From Actinidia chinensis (Eukaryota > Streptophyta > Magnoliopsida > Ericales > Actinidiaceae): a stretch of DNA of 35,000 nucleotides. Position 1 is the first letter of the stretch, and each line of letters begins with the position of its first letter. The notes beneath the pieces are model-generated. The model saw only the letters and a list, made by a program, of their open reading frames with translations, was not told the DNA's origin and did no database searches. The stretch lies in assembly GCA_009663005.1 (NCBI GenBank), contig CM018903.1, positions 18,098,126 through 18,133,125 of the forward strand. Reading direction: 5' to 3'. Positions 8,933 through 18,466 of the stretch are shown one piece after another. A program made the position numbers and the translations under genes.

Positions 8933-9990
8933 TTACTGGTAGTATTTTTTCAAGTGTTCAGCATTCCAGGGGTGAGGCATTGGCAATGCCTTTCCACTCA
9001 TGTCTTCTAGCCAATAAGTTCCTGGCCTAGAAACTTTAACAACTTTGTAGGGACCTTCCCATGTAGGACCAAGCTTCCCGGCATTCAGCACCTTTGTAGA
9101 CAAAGTGAGTGACCTTTCTCAAGACTAAATTGCTAGGCATAAAAGATCTGTGCCTAACTCTCTGGTTGTAGTATTTGGCGACCTATAGTCTGCTTGGCGT
9201 ACCTCTGCTCGTTCCCTCTTTTGGTCAACGAGATCAAGGTTAAGCCTCAGCTCAATTTCGTTGTTCTCTTGTCGAAACTTGAGGTCATGAAGCTTGGCAT
9301 TCCTATCTCCACTGGTATAACATAGACCATTGAGTATGGCATCTCACCCGTAGGGATTCTACTTATCGTGTGATAAGCCCATAGTATGCTCGGTAGATCC
9401 TTATTCTTGGATTTTTCTAACCTCGCCTTTAGATTCTTAGGATCGTTCTGTTGGCGACTTCTATTTGACCATTCGCTTGAGAATGACCAAGCGAGGAGAA
9501 ATTATGAGAGATGGTGAGATTTGAACAAAATAGCTTGAACCCATTATTATCGAATTACCTGGCGTTATCCGAGATGATAACCTTTGGAATTCCAAATCGG
9601 CAAATGATACTCTTCCATATGAAATTTCTAGCGTTCTTCTCGGTGATTTTGGCGAGAGGCTCACTTCAATCCATTTGGTGATGTAATCTATGGCGACGAT
9701 CAAAAACTTCTTTTGTAATAGAGCTTGAGGAAGAGGTCCATGTATGTCTACTCCCCATTAGGCAAATGGCCATGGACTAGTCATTGACACCATCTCTGTA
9801 TGGGATAGATGACTTACTAGAGCAAACCTTTGGCACTTGTCATCTCATTCCATCTAAAGTCAGAAATACCCTTGGCAAATAGCCTTTCTAACTAGCGACT
9901 TCGCCCCTGAATGGTTTTTGCAAATACATTTGTGAATGTCTTTGAGTACATATTTTGCTTCTTCAGGTTCAGAGAATCTCAAAGAGTGTT
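8933..9990 (-). pseudogene. int: Tat integrase (degenerate)
   Basis: In element sense a zinc-finger remnant (HKCICKNHSGAKSLVRKAIC, then KCQRFA) lies near 9930-9830. The core opens with IVAIDYITKWIEV (first catalytic Asp near 9684). A frame change is needed to read IISDN near 9570 (second Asp) and QANGQIEVANR near 9450 (Glu), so all three DDE residues are still encoded although no single frame joins them. The C-terminal part (about 9110-8936) is well kept: AGKLGPTWEGPYKVVK, then SRPGTYWLEDM, then LKKYYQ and a TAA at 8933-8935. Integrase would insert the cDNA in the nucleus. Stops near 9770 and 9860 make this copy inactive. Confidence 0.85.
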
Positions 9991-10008
9991 CCCCCCCTCC
10001 CCCCCCCC
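9991..10008. repeat. Poly-C tract inside pol
   Basis: C7-T-C10 interrupts the linker between RNase H and integrase. It probably arose by slippage after the element died. Confidence 0.85.
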
Positions 10009-10239
10009 GACAAAAATTCGATTGTATAGAGTTCACGGAGGAGGCAAAAATCTAGAAGATCGGTATTGGACCCGGCAAGATTAGAGCTGTCAAATGGCAA
10101 GCATTCCATTTTTGGAGGTATGCGATGATCTCACCCATCAATGTGGATTCACGGTAGCTCACAACGGTTTGGTGACGTTCAATGTTGGAATTTGGCAAGA
10201 ACTCTAGAGGGATACTCTTGTTTGATATGAAATCAAAGG

Positions 10240-11190
10240 CTGAGGCTAGGTTAGCTAGGGCGTTAACCTTCCTATTCCTTCTCTAGGGATTTGGCGAATC
10301 TTGAAGTCTTTGATTCTTTCTGATAGGGTCTTTACTTTTTCCAGATAGGCTACCATCCGCTAATCTTTGGCGAGGTAATCTCCTTGCACTTGACTTACCA
10401 CAAATGAGAGTAACTGAAAGTGTCCAAGGATTCAACCCCCAACACTGTTGCAACCTTAAGTTCGGTGAGGAGAGCTTTGTACTCAGCTTCATTATTGGTG
10501 GCTTTGAATCCTATTCGTATGGTGTATTCCATTTGCTCACCAAAAGGAGTCTAGAGGATAAGTTCTGCACCATAGCCATGCTGGTTGGATGACCCATCTA
10601 CAAAGAGCTTCCATCTGGTGAGGTCTTCATCCAGGTTTTGCTCTTCTAGGGTTTCTACCTCGGGGAGAGTAATCTCAGGCTTCAGAGCAATGTCGTGGGT
10701 AAATTCGACTATAAAATCGGCCAATGCTTAGGCTTGATCGCCATCCTTGACCGGTAGCTGATATGAAATTCATTGAGTTCAATATACCACTTAAGGAACC
10801 TTTTCGAGGTGTCAAGTCATTGGGGAATCTGCTTCAAGGTCTGGTCTGTCAGTATAGCAATGGGATGAGATTGAAAATAATGACGAAGCTTTTAAGCGGC
10901 GATTAGAAGGGCATAAACAAACTTCTCAATTTTCAGGTATCTAGTCTCAGCTCCCATAAGGACTTTGCTGATATAGTATACAGGTTTTTGAACTTTGTCC
11001 TCTTCTCGGATAAGTACTGCACTTATTGCTATTGGCGAGACGAAGATATAAAAATGAGCTCCTCACCCATGCTGGGAACTGTGAGTAAAGGCGGTAACCC
11101 AAGATATTCCTTAAGTTGTTGGAATGTCATATTGGATTCTTCCGTCTACTCAAAGGCTCTATTCTTCCTCAGAATCTTGAAGAATGGAAG
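10240..11190 (-). pseudogene. Tat RT connection and RNase H domains (degenerate)
   Basis: The RNase H core is recognisable by LFVDGSSNQHGYGAEL (catalytic Asp near 10597), then IGFKATNNEAEYKALL (second acidic residue in NNEAEY near 10490), and further on FKIRQIP and VNALANLASAFDFIS near 10290-10215. Upstream, the RT connection shows VYYISKVLMGAETRYLKIEKF near 10985-10925 and IAILTDQTLKQ near 10860-10825. RNase H removes the RNA template during reverse transcription. Several stops and shifts interrupt it. The order RT, connection, RNase H, integrase is that of Ty3/gypsy. Confidence 0.85.
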
Positions 11191-11229
11191 GTACTTGTTT
11201 ACTAACATAGAGTGAATCTGTTAAGAGTG

Positions 11230-12010
11230 GCTACTTACCAAGTTAACTGTTGTACCTCATGTATGTTTCTGGGCAAGCTCATAACTAGTAAAGCCTAAAT
11301 CTGGTCTGGGTTGGCCTCAATTCCATGCTTAGTTACAAAGAAGTCAATGAATTTACTGGAGAATAATCTAAAGATGCATTTGGAGGGATTCAGCATCATA
11401 CGATGCCTTTTAGGATGCCAAATGTTTCCTCCAAGTGGGTGATGTGATTAGTAATTTTGAGGCTTTTGACTAGCATGTCATCTATGTAGACCTCCATTGT
11501 CTTTCCTATCATGTCCTTGAACATCTTGTTCACTAATCTTTGGTATGTCGCCTCAGCATTCTTCAACCCAAAAGACATTACTTTGTAGCAGTATAGCCCT
11601 CAAAGATGTCTCTCCACATCGGGAGGATACATCTTGATCTGATGATACCTTGAGAAGGCATCTATGAAGCTAATAAGCTCATATTTTTGGAGGTTGCATC
11701 CACTATTAAATCAATTTTTGGTAGAGAAAAAATGTCTCGTTTGGGCAGGCCTTGTGAGGTCGGTTAAGTCAACACACACTCTCCACTTTTCCCCTTTTTA
11801 GGGGCGAAGACACATTGGGAGCCCAATCTGGATAATGTGATTCCCTGATAATGTTGGCTTTGATGAGCTTGGCCACTCCTCTGCTATTGACTTCAGAATT
11901 CTAGGGCAAAACTTTCTTCTCTTTTGGAAAATCGGAGAATGGTCAAGGTAGGTGAATAGCTTATGAACGACAACTTAAGGATCTATTCCTGGTATGTCGC
12001 CTTATGACCA
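11230..12010 (-). pseudogene. Tat reverse transcriptase (degenerate)
   Basis: The clearest part is an open stretch at 11578-11396 with FGLKNAEATYQRLVNKMF and the catalytic box YIDDM (about 11488-11477), followed by LVKSL and HLEETF. The YIDD/YVDDMLVKS form is characteristic of Tat RTs. Upstream in other frames come RVCVDLTDL near 11790 and LISFIDAFSRYHQIKM near 11675-11630, which carries the first catalytic Asp. Downstream SMELRPTQTRF near 11310 corresponds to the end of the RT thumb. The domain is full length in outline, but stops and shifts near 11720, 11590 and 11390 break it. Confidence 0.9.
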
Positions 12011-12289
12011 CGCAAAAACTCAACCAGAGCACTTCGAAGCTCCTCAGTCAATTCGGTTTCAATCATAACATGATGATCAGGTAATCGGGATGTTATAGAG
12101 ATGAGAGTAACTTATTCAAAGGGCATGGTGTTCCTATCTCTCTAGGATTAGCAAGGGTGATCTCTTCTTACCTCATCTCTCAATGCTTCCATCTCGGTTC
12201 TATCAACTTAAGCTATTGGTCATTGTTTTTTGAAAATATTCTCCCTCATGACCATGAGAAGCCTGTCTACAATATTTTGGTGCCCTCAC

Positions 12290-12870
12290 TCGCCTACCCT
12301 GTGAAGTGGGAAAACTCATCATCAGGTTGATTTAAGTTGATGAAATGATGTCCTTGATCCGCAACGTCGGGCCGCGACCTAGAATTGCATTTTAGGGACA
12401 AGGGTATCCACTATGATGAAATCTGCCATTATAGGGTTTGGTGGGGCTCCGTTCCCAAGATCACGCCAACTTGATCCATCCAATTGGGTGCTGGCATTCC
12501 CTCCAAATTTGACTAGAGAGGGGTTTTGAAAAGGGGTGAAGCCTATCTCGCCCAATCTTTATCTTGTCAATTGACGAGATAATAAGATATCAGCAGAATG
12601 CCGTGTCACCAAAATCCTCTATACGTTGAAATTGGCGATTGGGCCTTAGATAACCAAGGTGTTGCATGAGGGGGATTTAATCCTACAAGTCATCATTGTG
12701 GGTTGTGAGTTTAAAGAGGTGAAGAGAGATTGTAAATTTATTCTTCAGCTCGCCCATTAGAAGGTCTTGGTGTCTCTTTCCGGATGAGCTTAAACATCCT
12801 CCTGATCCAAGCCCACCATGGATCACTTGGATATCTCTTGTTGTGGGTCTGTTGTTGTCGTATTTCTATC
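12290..12870 (-). pseudogene. Tat aspartic protease region (degenerate)
   Basis: The block lies between gag and RT in the expected place. RILVTRHSADILL near 12625-12585 corresponds to the retroviral-type site 'ILVDTGSSADILL', but the catalytic Asp is missing and the triad is altered. LHPFSKPL (near 12545-12520) and ILGTEPHQT near 12455-12430 are other landmarks of this protease family. Stops lie on both sides. It could not process the polyprotein. Confidence 0.75.
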
Positions 12871-12879
12871 TGGCAAGTT

Positions 12880-13727
12880 GGGCTGCGGGCAATCAACAAC
12901 ATACTTCCTTAGATACCCTCGCTTGATCAGGTCGGCTACCTACTCTTTGAGCTGAAAGTAGTCCTCAGTGTTGTGCCCATAGTCTCGGTAGAACTCACAA
13001 TACTTGTTTTTATTCCTTTTACGGGGTCGGTCTTGATTTTCTCAAGTCACCTAATGAATTCTTCATTTTTGATTTCCATGAGTACGCCAATAGGAGTGTC
13101 GAGGGGCAATAATACTTGGTCGGGTAAGCGAGGTGGCATTCGAGGATGTCTATTGTTGGTCCTCCTCATGGCGTCCCGATCTGATCTTCTTCTTTTCACC
13201 TCATCAATGTAGTCAGCTCGCTTGGAATCAGGCTCCTTTCTTTTATGGTCTTCTCTTTCTCGCCTCCTGCGCTTGGCCTTGGCCAATTTCAATGGAAAAT
13301 CTATTTGTTGACTTTATTCTGGAGCATCGATGATGAGACTCTAGACCATTCTTAGAGAGGGAATCAAATAGTGGGCCTGGCGAAGTCCTTCCATCATTGC
13401 ATGATCACCATTTGTCATTGGCGCCCTCAACTCCAGAACGGCCTGGTTGAAATTGTTTGATTTAATCTTCAAGTCTCTACTTTTTTTTGATGAGAGTAAA
13501 GAGATGGAGCCATTCCTCGTCAGACCTGGCAGGCTCGTAAAAATGGCGACAAATGCCTGTTTAGATCACCAACAAGTCAATGATTCCTAAGAGATGATTC
13601 TTTGAACCATGACCTCATTAAGCCATCAAGGTAGTAAAAAAGCCTACAATCATCGTCTGAGGACCCCTGAAGTGTCATAAGTTCTTGGACAAGTCTGGTG
13701 ATCCATTAGATCAATTTCCTCGATACA
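12880..13727 (-). pseudogene. gag: Tat gag, C-terminal two thirds (degenerate)
   Basis: In element sense this begins right after the nested insertion with YRG and MDH-type remnants and LMTLQGSSDD near 13690-13660. FNQAVLELRAP and HAMMEGLR follow near 13450-13395. The basic stretch AKRRRREREDHKRKEPDSKR (13280-13220) would bind nucleic acid. Near 13010-12960 [16 protein letters not shown] is a single retained CX-H knuckle-like segment, then FQLKE and GYLRKYV. Gag forms the particle that holds the RNA. There are several stops. It is continuous with 15458-16100 if the insertion is ignored. Confidence 0.85.
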
Positions 13728-15457
13728 TGATTCGCTCCCAGAAAGTGAATTCTTTACCGCAATGAAGGGTCGACCGAAGTAGTAATATAAACCGATAATC
13801 CAGTATCGTTCTCTTCCAGAGCCCTAAGCTAAATATAAGATGTAGCACTCAACTCGCACTATCTAATGGATTCACTAGAACTATGTAAATTGAATCTAAA
13901 AAAAAAAATAAATAAAAAGTCTTCATTTGGGATTTGATTACTAAACTAAATCTAAATTAAGAAAGTAATAAAAGTTTAATTAAATTAATTAAAAAAATAA
14001 ATCGCAAATCAATTGATCCAATCAATTAGGTTTATCGGATACCAAGGGAGTCTTCTTATACTCAAATCCTTTGACACATCGTGAGTCTCGGATTGAAAGA
14101 TTTAGCTTTTAAAAAACAATTGTGCTTTCAATCTTCAATTCGTGCAACAAATATAATGAACCAACTCAACCAGAAACGTTACAAGGCAGCCGTATATATG
14201 AGCCGCAATCAATATATAAACGTGACTTAGAATAAATTGATTGTTCTAATCAAGGCGTGCATATCGATTCGCATCACCAAAGATATTATCGATATAATAG
14301 GACTCCAAATTTTTTGAAAGTAAATAAATCTGGTTGTTTTTTAATATGGTAGTGCACATCAGATCCGAATACAAGAAGTTTATCGAACATAATAGGAGTC
14401 CCAATTTTCGAAAGTATCTAAAACGAAAAAAAGAAGAAGAAGGAGAAGAAAAATAAGAAATAAACGGTGATATTAAAAATACCGTCATGTCATCCTTGCT
14501 CCCCAATCATCCTTCACAATCAATTCTAAGTTGGGGAAAAATAACCAAGCATGGCTAAGAAAAGTATATAAATAAAAATTAAAGACATTATGGTATGAAA
14601 ATTACTTGGAATTGATAAATAATTAAAACTTTTACAAAATAAAATAAAACCTAAGATAATATGAAACCAAACTAAAAGGCCTGAAAGCAACCCTAAACTA
14701 AAGCATATCTTTTTTTTTTTCGTTCATAAGAGATAAGGAAGTATTATGACAATACAAATTAGAGAATCATAATAGGTTAGGAAACTTCAAAAACGTCCTA
14801 ATCTATGACGTAAGTTGGATCTCATTTTGACCACTTTAGAGATCGAATAAGTCAATTCTTATTAGTATAAGAATTGTATCCCTTTAAATTTGCTTTCCCA
14901 AAGGTCAAATATCAGCTCAATCGGATATCGAAGAAAATGTATCAGCCAAATACCGAGATGGTTCTGCTTAGCTTTCGAAACGCTTGACCTTGCTTTTCTG
15001 GGCCGTGCAACGGTACTTCAAATTTATGAACTTTTCCTCTTTAGCATCGAAAGCCCAACCTTCTTCAGTGTTGGCGTGCAACTCTTAGGACAAACTTCTA
15101 GTATTCAACTCTCGCATGCAGTTTCGAAGCTGTAGGTACGGGAGTTCGACTTGGTGACCCTTTTCTCTTGGCGTTCAGACGCCAAATTCTTCTCGGCAGC
15201 GTTTGAACGTTCTTCACAAAATTCCCAAATTTCTCACAGCGTTCGAACGCTACCCTCCTTCTTTCACTAGAGCGGTCGACTCTGAGGGTTAATTTTTGCC
15301 TTAGACCTTTTTTCCTTCTTTTATTCCTCTTTTATCATCCTTGCCTACAATGGTCTCAGACACGACGAAACTAAATTAATAAATAATTAAAAAGAAACTA
15401 GAGCCAACTTAGGTCGATTTATTTAACGGCATTGGACTACAATTATGCAGCCAATCA
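13728..15457. mobile_element. Nested 1.73-kb insertion in Tat gag, probable solo LTR
   Basis: The plus-strand left end is TGATTCGCT and the right end is AGCCAATCA, giving TG...CA termini with an inverted TGATT[C/G]GCT. It is flanked by taca on both sides (13724-13727 and 15458-15461); alternatively ataca (13723-13727 and 15457-15461) if the last A belongs to the duplication. Removing insert plus one duplication rejoins gag in frame (EVY to RG). No internal ORF is credible. 'ccgataatccagtatcgttc' near 13791-13810 and the lack of coding suit a solo LTR of a Ty3/gypsy element. Its family is not certain. Confidence 0.7.
15168..15251. repeat. Cluster of three palindromic GCGTT motifs
   Basis: ttggcgttcagacgccaa (15168-15185) is a near palindrome. 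cagcgtttgaacgttc (15197-15212) is a second. agcgttcgaacgct (15238-15251) is a perfect 14-bp palindrome. They are spaced about 30-40 bp apart within the nested insertion. Confidence 0.8.
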
Positions 15458-16100
15458 TACACCTCGAGCTGAGTTGGTAATTTGAACTTAGATGAAACCC
15501 TAGTTCTCATTACCTTCTCAGTTAACGGAGGTTCAGTTTGTCATATTAAGGCGTCCATGGTGATTGGAGCATTTGTATCGGTGTTGATGGCATCTATACG
15601 GGCGGGCATCCAGGTTTTTGATCTTCTGGGTGGTGGATTTACCTCGCCGTCTAGTCGTTTAATCGTTTCAGTGAGGGTGGTGACTTTCCTATTCTCATGG
15701 TCTCCTCGCCCTCAAGTATCGTGAGTTTGAATAAAGGACCAACACTATGACCGAGTAGGGCTCTTCGTGCTTGGAGTGTAGCTTATGAACGACATTGTCC
15801 GCTTCTGAATGATGTTCTCGAACTGTACGTGGTGACTTGAGGCTTCATGGTCGCCAGATCGGGTAAGAACGGCGAGATGATGACCTTTTAGTATAGGATG
15901 CTACAGCGAGAGGTGGTGGATTTGGTTGGTGAGGTGCTGTATTTGGCGCCCCACATTATTATCGTCATGATCTGATCTGCTCGGCGATTCCATGGCATTT
16001 TCACAAAGGGAGGACCCTCAAGATCTAGAGCTTGGTTATTATTGCTGCTGGCGCTTTGTCGAGGTAACAAACGGCTGCTTGTGCATAGAAAGAGAACTGT
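15458..16100 (-). pseudogene. gag: Tat gag, N-terminal part (degenerate)
   Basis: In element sense the region downstream of the PBS reads SNNNQALDLEGPPFVKM near 16050-16000, then several frames. The best block is ENRKVTTLTETIKRLDGEV (15695-15640), then NAPITMDALI near 15575-15545, QTEPPLTEKVMRTRVSSKF and KLPTQLEVY running to the insertion point at 15458. The last blocks are typical of Tat gag just before the capsid-like domain. The start codon cannot be fixed. Stops occur at 15540 and near 15720. Confidence 0.75.
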
Positions 16101-16123
16101 CGTTCCCATAAATGGTGCCAAAC
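16101..16123 (-). promoter_or_regulatory. Primer-binding site of the Tat element
   Basis: Directly inside the 5' LTR the minus strand reads GTTTGGCACCATTTATGGG. This is a mutated form of the TTTGGCGCCGT type PBS common in Tat elements. It confirms the minus orientation. Confidence 0.75.
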
Positions 16124-16789
16124 TATTGTGGTAGAAATTTGGAGGCGAGCAACCAACGGTCAGAATTGCTCTTCACGTAGAATTGGACCTCGGCAATGAT
16201 ATAGGTGACCTATGCAAGGGAACAAATGTAACCAGCCGGGGTTAAGGTAAGGGGGGACTGCTCAACTCCTCGATGTGGAGATCAGACCAATGCGGTATTA
16301 ATCTCGACTAAACAAAGTATAATAATGCTCTCAAAATGGAAATGGCAAGTCTAGTCTGTTATGAATGAGTGTTGTTACCTTTTTCTAGTATAGGAAGCGA
16401 CCTTGTATAGTTGGAGAAGAAGAGCCACATGTGAGAAGATTACGCAGATCCTTGGATAGATAAGATATAGAAGGAGATCCCGCGAATATCGAGATAAAAT
16501 AGGTAGTTGCCATTTGGGAACAACCGCGATTGTAGGCTACGTGGTGGAGAGAGATCTCATGAAAATAGATTCCTTGATAGTGTCTTGGACAGTGAAGTGA
16601 TCGAACTCGCCATGGGCGAGCCCCAGGTGAGGAGCAAGTGAAGCTCATAGAGATTGGCGATGTGAGCACAGGAGGTGGTACGATCTTTATGGTGAATGGC
16701 GACAACACAATGGAATATTGGCGATTTGATCCTTTAGCGTGATTTGTTTATTTCAACTTATCAGTAGGTGGAAATTTTACCCCACATCA
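16124..16789 (-). repeat. 5' LTR of the Tat element
   Basis: 666 bp, the partner of 4681-5336. In element sense it starts TGATGTGGGGTAAAA and ends CCACAATA, where the terminal CA has mutated to TA. Many substitutions and small indels separate it from the 3' LTR. Confidence 0.9.
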
Positions 16790-16794
16790 AGAGA
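16790..16794. repeat. Target-site duplication of the Tat element (right)
   Basis: AGAGA, identical to 4676-4680. Confidence 0.85.
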
Positions 16795-17150
16795 TACTCA
16801 CCGTAATTATGTTTTATTTCTTATTTAGATTTGTTGATAACTAATTTGTCTTATTAAGCTAAGGCTAAACAGAAACAATTGTCACAACAACTTAAGATGT
16901 CTAGTCATCAAAATCTTCTATATTAGTTAAAATTTTTATTTTGGAGCTTTTCTTTGTTATAGCTTCTCAGCTAGTTCTCAAGTATTTTAAAGACTCAAAA
17001 TCGTTCATATTAGTTAGATTTCATAAAAATTTAATAAAAATACAATAAAAATCCGTTGAGGGTACAAATCAATAATAGATATTATCATGAATATCAAGAT
17101 AAATAGGGTATAAATCAGCACTCTTATTTATAAGTTATAAAATAGTACCT
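16795..17150. other. AT-rich DNA between the Tat and Athila elements
   Basis: No gene or recognisable repeat. It does not align by eye with the first 300 bp of the Athila 3' LTR, so the Athila 5' LTR seems to have lost its beginning. Confidence 0.5.
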
Positions 17151-17978
17151 GAACAGTATTGAATATGTAAGCAAAGAAGGAAGTAGCAATTAGAGAAAAA
17201 CAAGAGGAAAGAGAAAAAGAAAAGGATGAGGCGAGAGAGTTTTCGGTGGAGGAGGAAGAGGGTCTCAAGAAGAAATATTGACGAATTCAAGTTCTCCATG
17301 AAACGGCTAAGCAGCATCTGACCTAGGGTAAGATGAAAACCCATACAAGTAGATCGGTGTTTGTAAATAGGTTAGAATTTTTTAGAGATGATTACTTTCC
17401 ACGAAACTAAAGTTTTTGATCTAATTCAAATAATTGTTTTATTCTTCTATCATGCGACGTTTGCAAAGTTTTCTGTGATATTTTTCATAAATTTTATGGA
17501 TTTATAACTTGTGATTTTGATATAATGGCTGCTAGATTATAGTAAATAGGAGAGAATCGTGCTCCATGAAGATTCGTGATCTTACATAATCGATACCAAG
17601 GAGTAATTTCATATCTTTTGCGATACCATTGTTGCACTTGTAACCCGCACAGATCTTCAGTAAATCAAACTGAAAAAATCTAAATATATAAACACAGATT
17701 ACGTAGCTAGGGTTGATTCGAAAGCTTTAAGATCTTTTTCTCATCTTTTTACAATATTCATTTAAATTTTATTTTTAGTATAATTAGTTTAACAAAAAAT
17801 AAATTTTCAAACAAAATTCCATTCTTTCCTTGAATTAAATTAGAATAGTTTAGAAAATATTTTAGCTTAGCCTATTGATCATTGAGGACAATAAACCCGG
17901 CATAACCACTCCTTTACATGAGTTGTGATTATACGATATATTTTTAGATTATTTTTGAGACTGTAAAACTACACATCA
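17151..17978 (+). repeat. 5' LTR of the Athila-like element (5'-truncated)
   Basis: It aligns with 26610-27258 through shared blocks: 'gagggtctca', 'agttctccatga', 'acaagtaRatcggtgtttt', 'ttttgatctaattcaaa', 'gatcttcagtaaatcaa' and 'gaatagtttagaaaat'. It ends ACACATCA directly before the PBS. About 300 bp expected at the start, judged from the 3' LTR, are missing or unrecognisable. A purine-rich stretch at 17190-17240 lies in the likely transcript leader. Confidence 0.8.
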
Positions 17979-18001
17979 AATTTTAGCACCGTTGCTGGGG
18001 A
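17979..18001 (+). promoter_or_regulatory. Primer-binding site of the Athila-like element
   Basis: TTTTAGCACCGTTGCTGGGG at 17981-18000 follows the LTR end. It differs from the Athila consensus TTTTGGCGCCGTTGCCGGGG at three positions, all of them transitions. Confidence 0.8.
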
Positions 18002-18466
18002 TCATTGGCACGATTATTTTTTTTTTTTTATTAATTCTAATTTGAATTCTTTATTTTTTATTACAATTAATTTTTTTAGTGAGCTACAGATTTGATACAC
18101 ATGTGTGATTTACAAGTAGTAAGGCAATTATCCAACCTTCATAAAAGGTTGCAGAAACTATTTTCACTGTGAGTACGTGTGAAATTTGTAGCTATTTTCC
18201 TGGGTATTCATCATTGAGTAGAGGTTGTGTATGCATGGTCGGTGGTCTTTACATTTAAAATTTATACCAATTGATCTTGAACATGAACGAACCATGAGAG
18301 CACAACATGCTTCCCACTGCCATTTAAACACTATGGCAAAGAATGAAGGTCTTCCTCCTTTTTTAAAAAACCTACTTCACTCCAAATGTTTACACGTCCT
18401 CATTATGTATACGGATACCAATAATTGTGGCTCACTACGAGATTAAGCCCAGGATAGTTTCCATGT
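18002..18466 (+). other. Leader and unassigned 5' part before Athila gag homology
   Basis: An AT-rich leader with a T run near 18017-18030 is followed by a 73-codon open frame (18225-18446) that I cannot match to gag. It may be the diverged gag N-terminus. Confidence 0.4.

Larger units (their letters stand above)
4681..16789 (-). mobile_element. Ty3/gypsy LTR retrotransposon, Tat lineage (decayed, full length)
   Basis: This is a 12.1-kb element read on the minus strand. Order in its own sense: 5' LTR (16789-16124), PBS, gag, protease, RT, RNase H, integrase, an opposite-strand gene, PPT, 3' LTR (5336-4681). The Tat assignment rests on the RT motif FGLKNAEATYQRLV followed by YIDDMLVKS, the RNase H motif VDGSSNQHG, the 'TTTGGCACC' type PBS, and the extra antisense ORF between pol and 3' LTR. 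All frames carry stops or shifts and the LTRs differ at many positions, so it is old and not autonomous. A 1.73-kb element is inserted in gag at 13728-15457. Confidence 0.9.

Noticed and set aside
11461..11480. Plus-strand short frames across Tat pol (10404-11215)
   Set aside because: Shadows of RT and RNase H, which are recognisable on the minus strand.
14246..14506. 86-codon minus-strand ORF inside the nested insertion
   Set aside because: Low-complexity Phe/Ser-rich stretch in an LTR-like sequence; no family likeness.
15465..15480. tRNA-like A box 'gagctgagttggtaa'
   Set aside because: It is part of Tat gag coding sequence on the other strand and has no B box partner.
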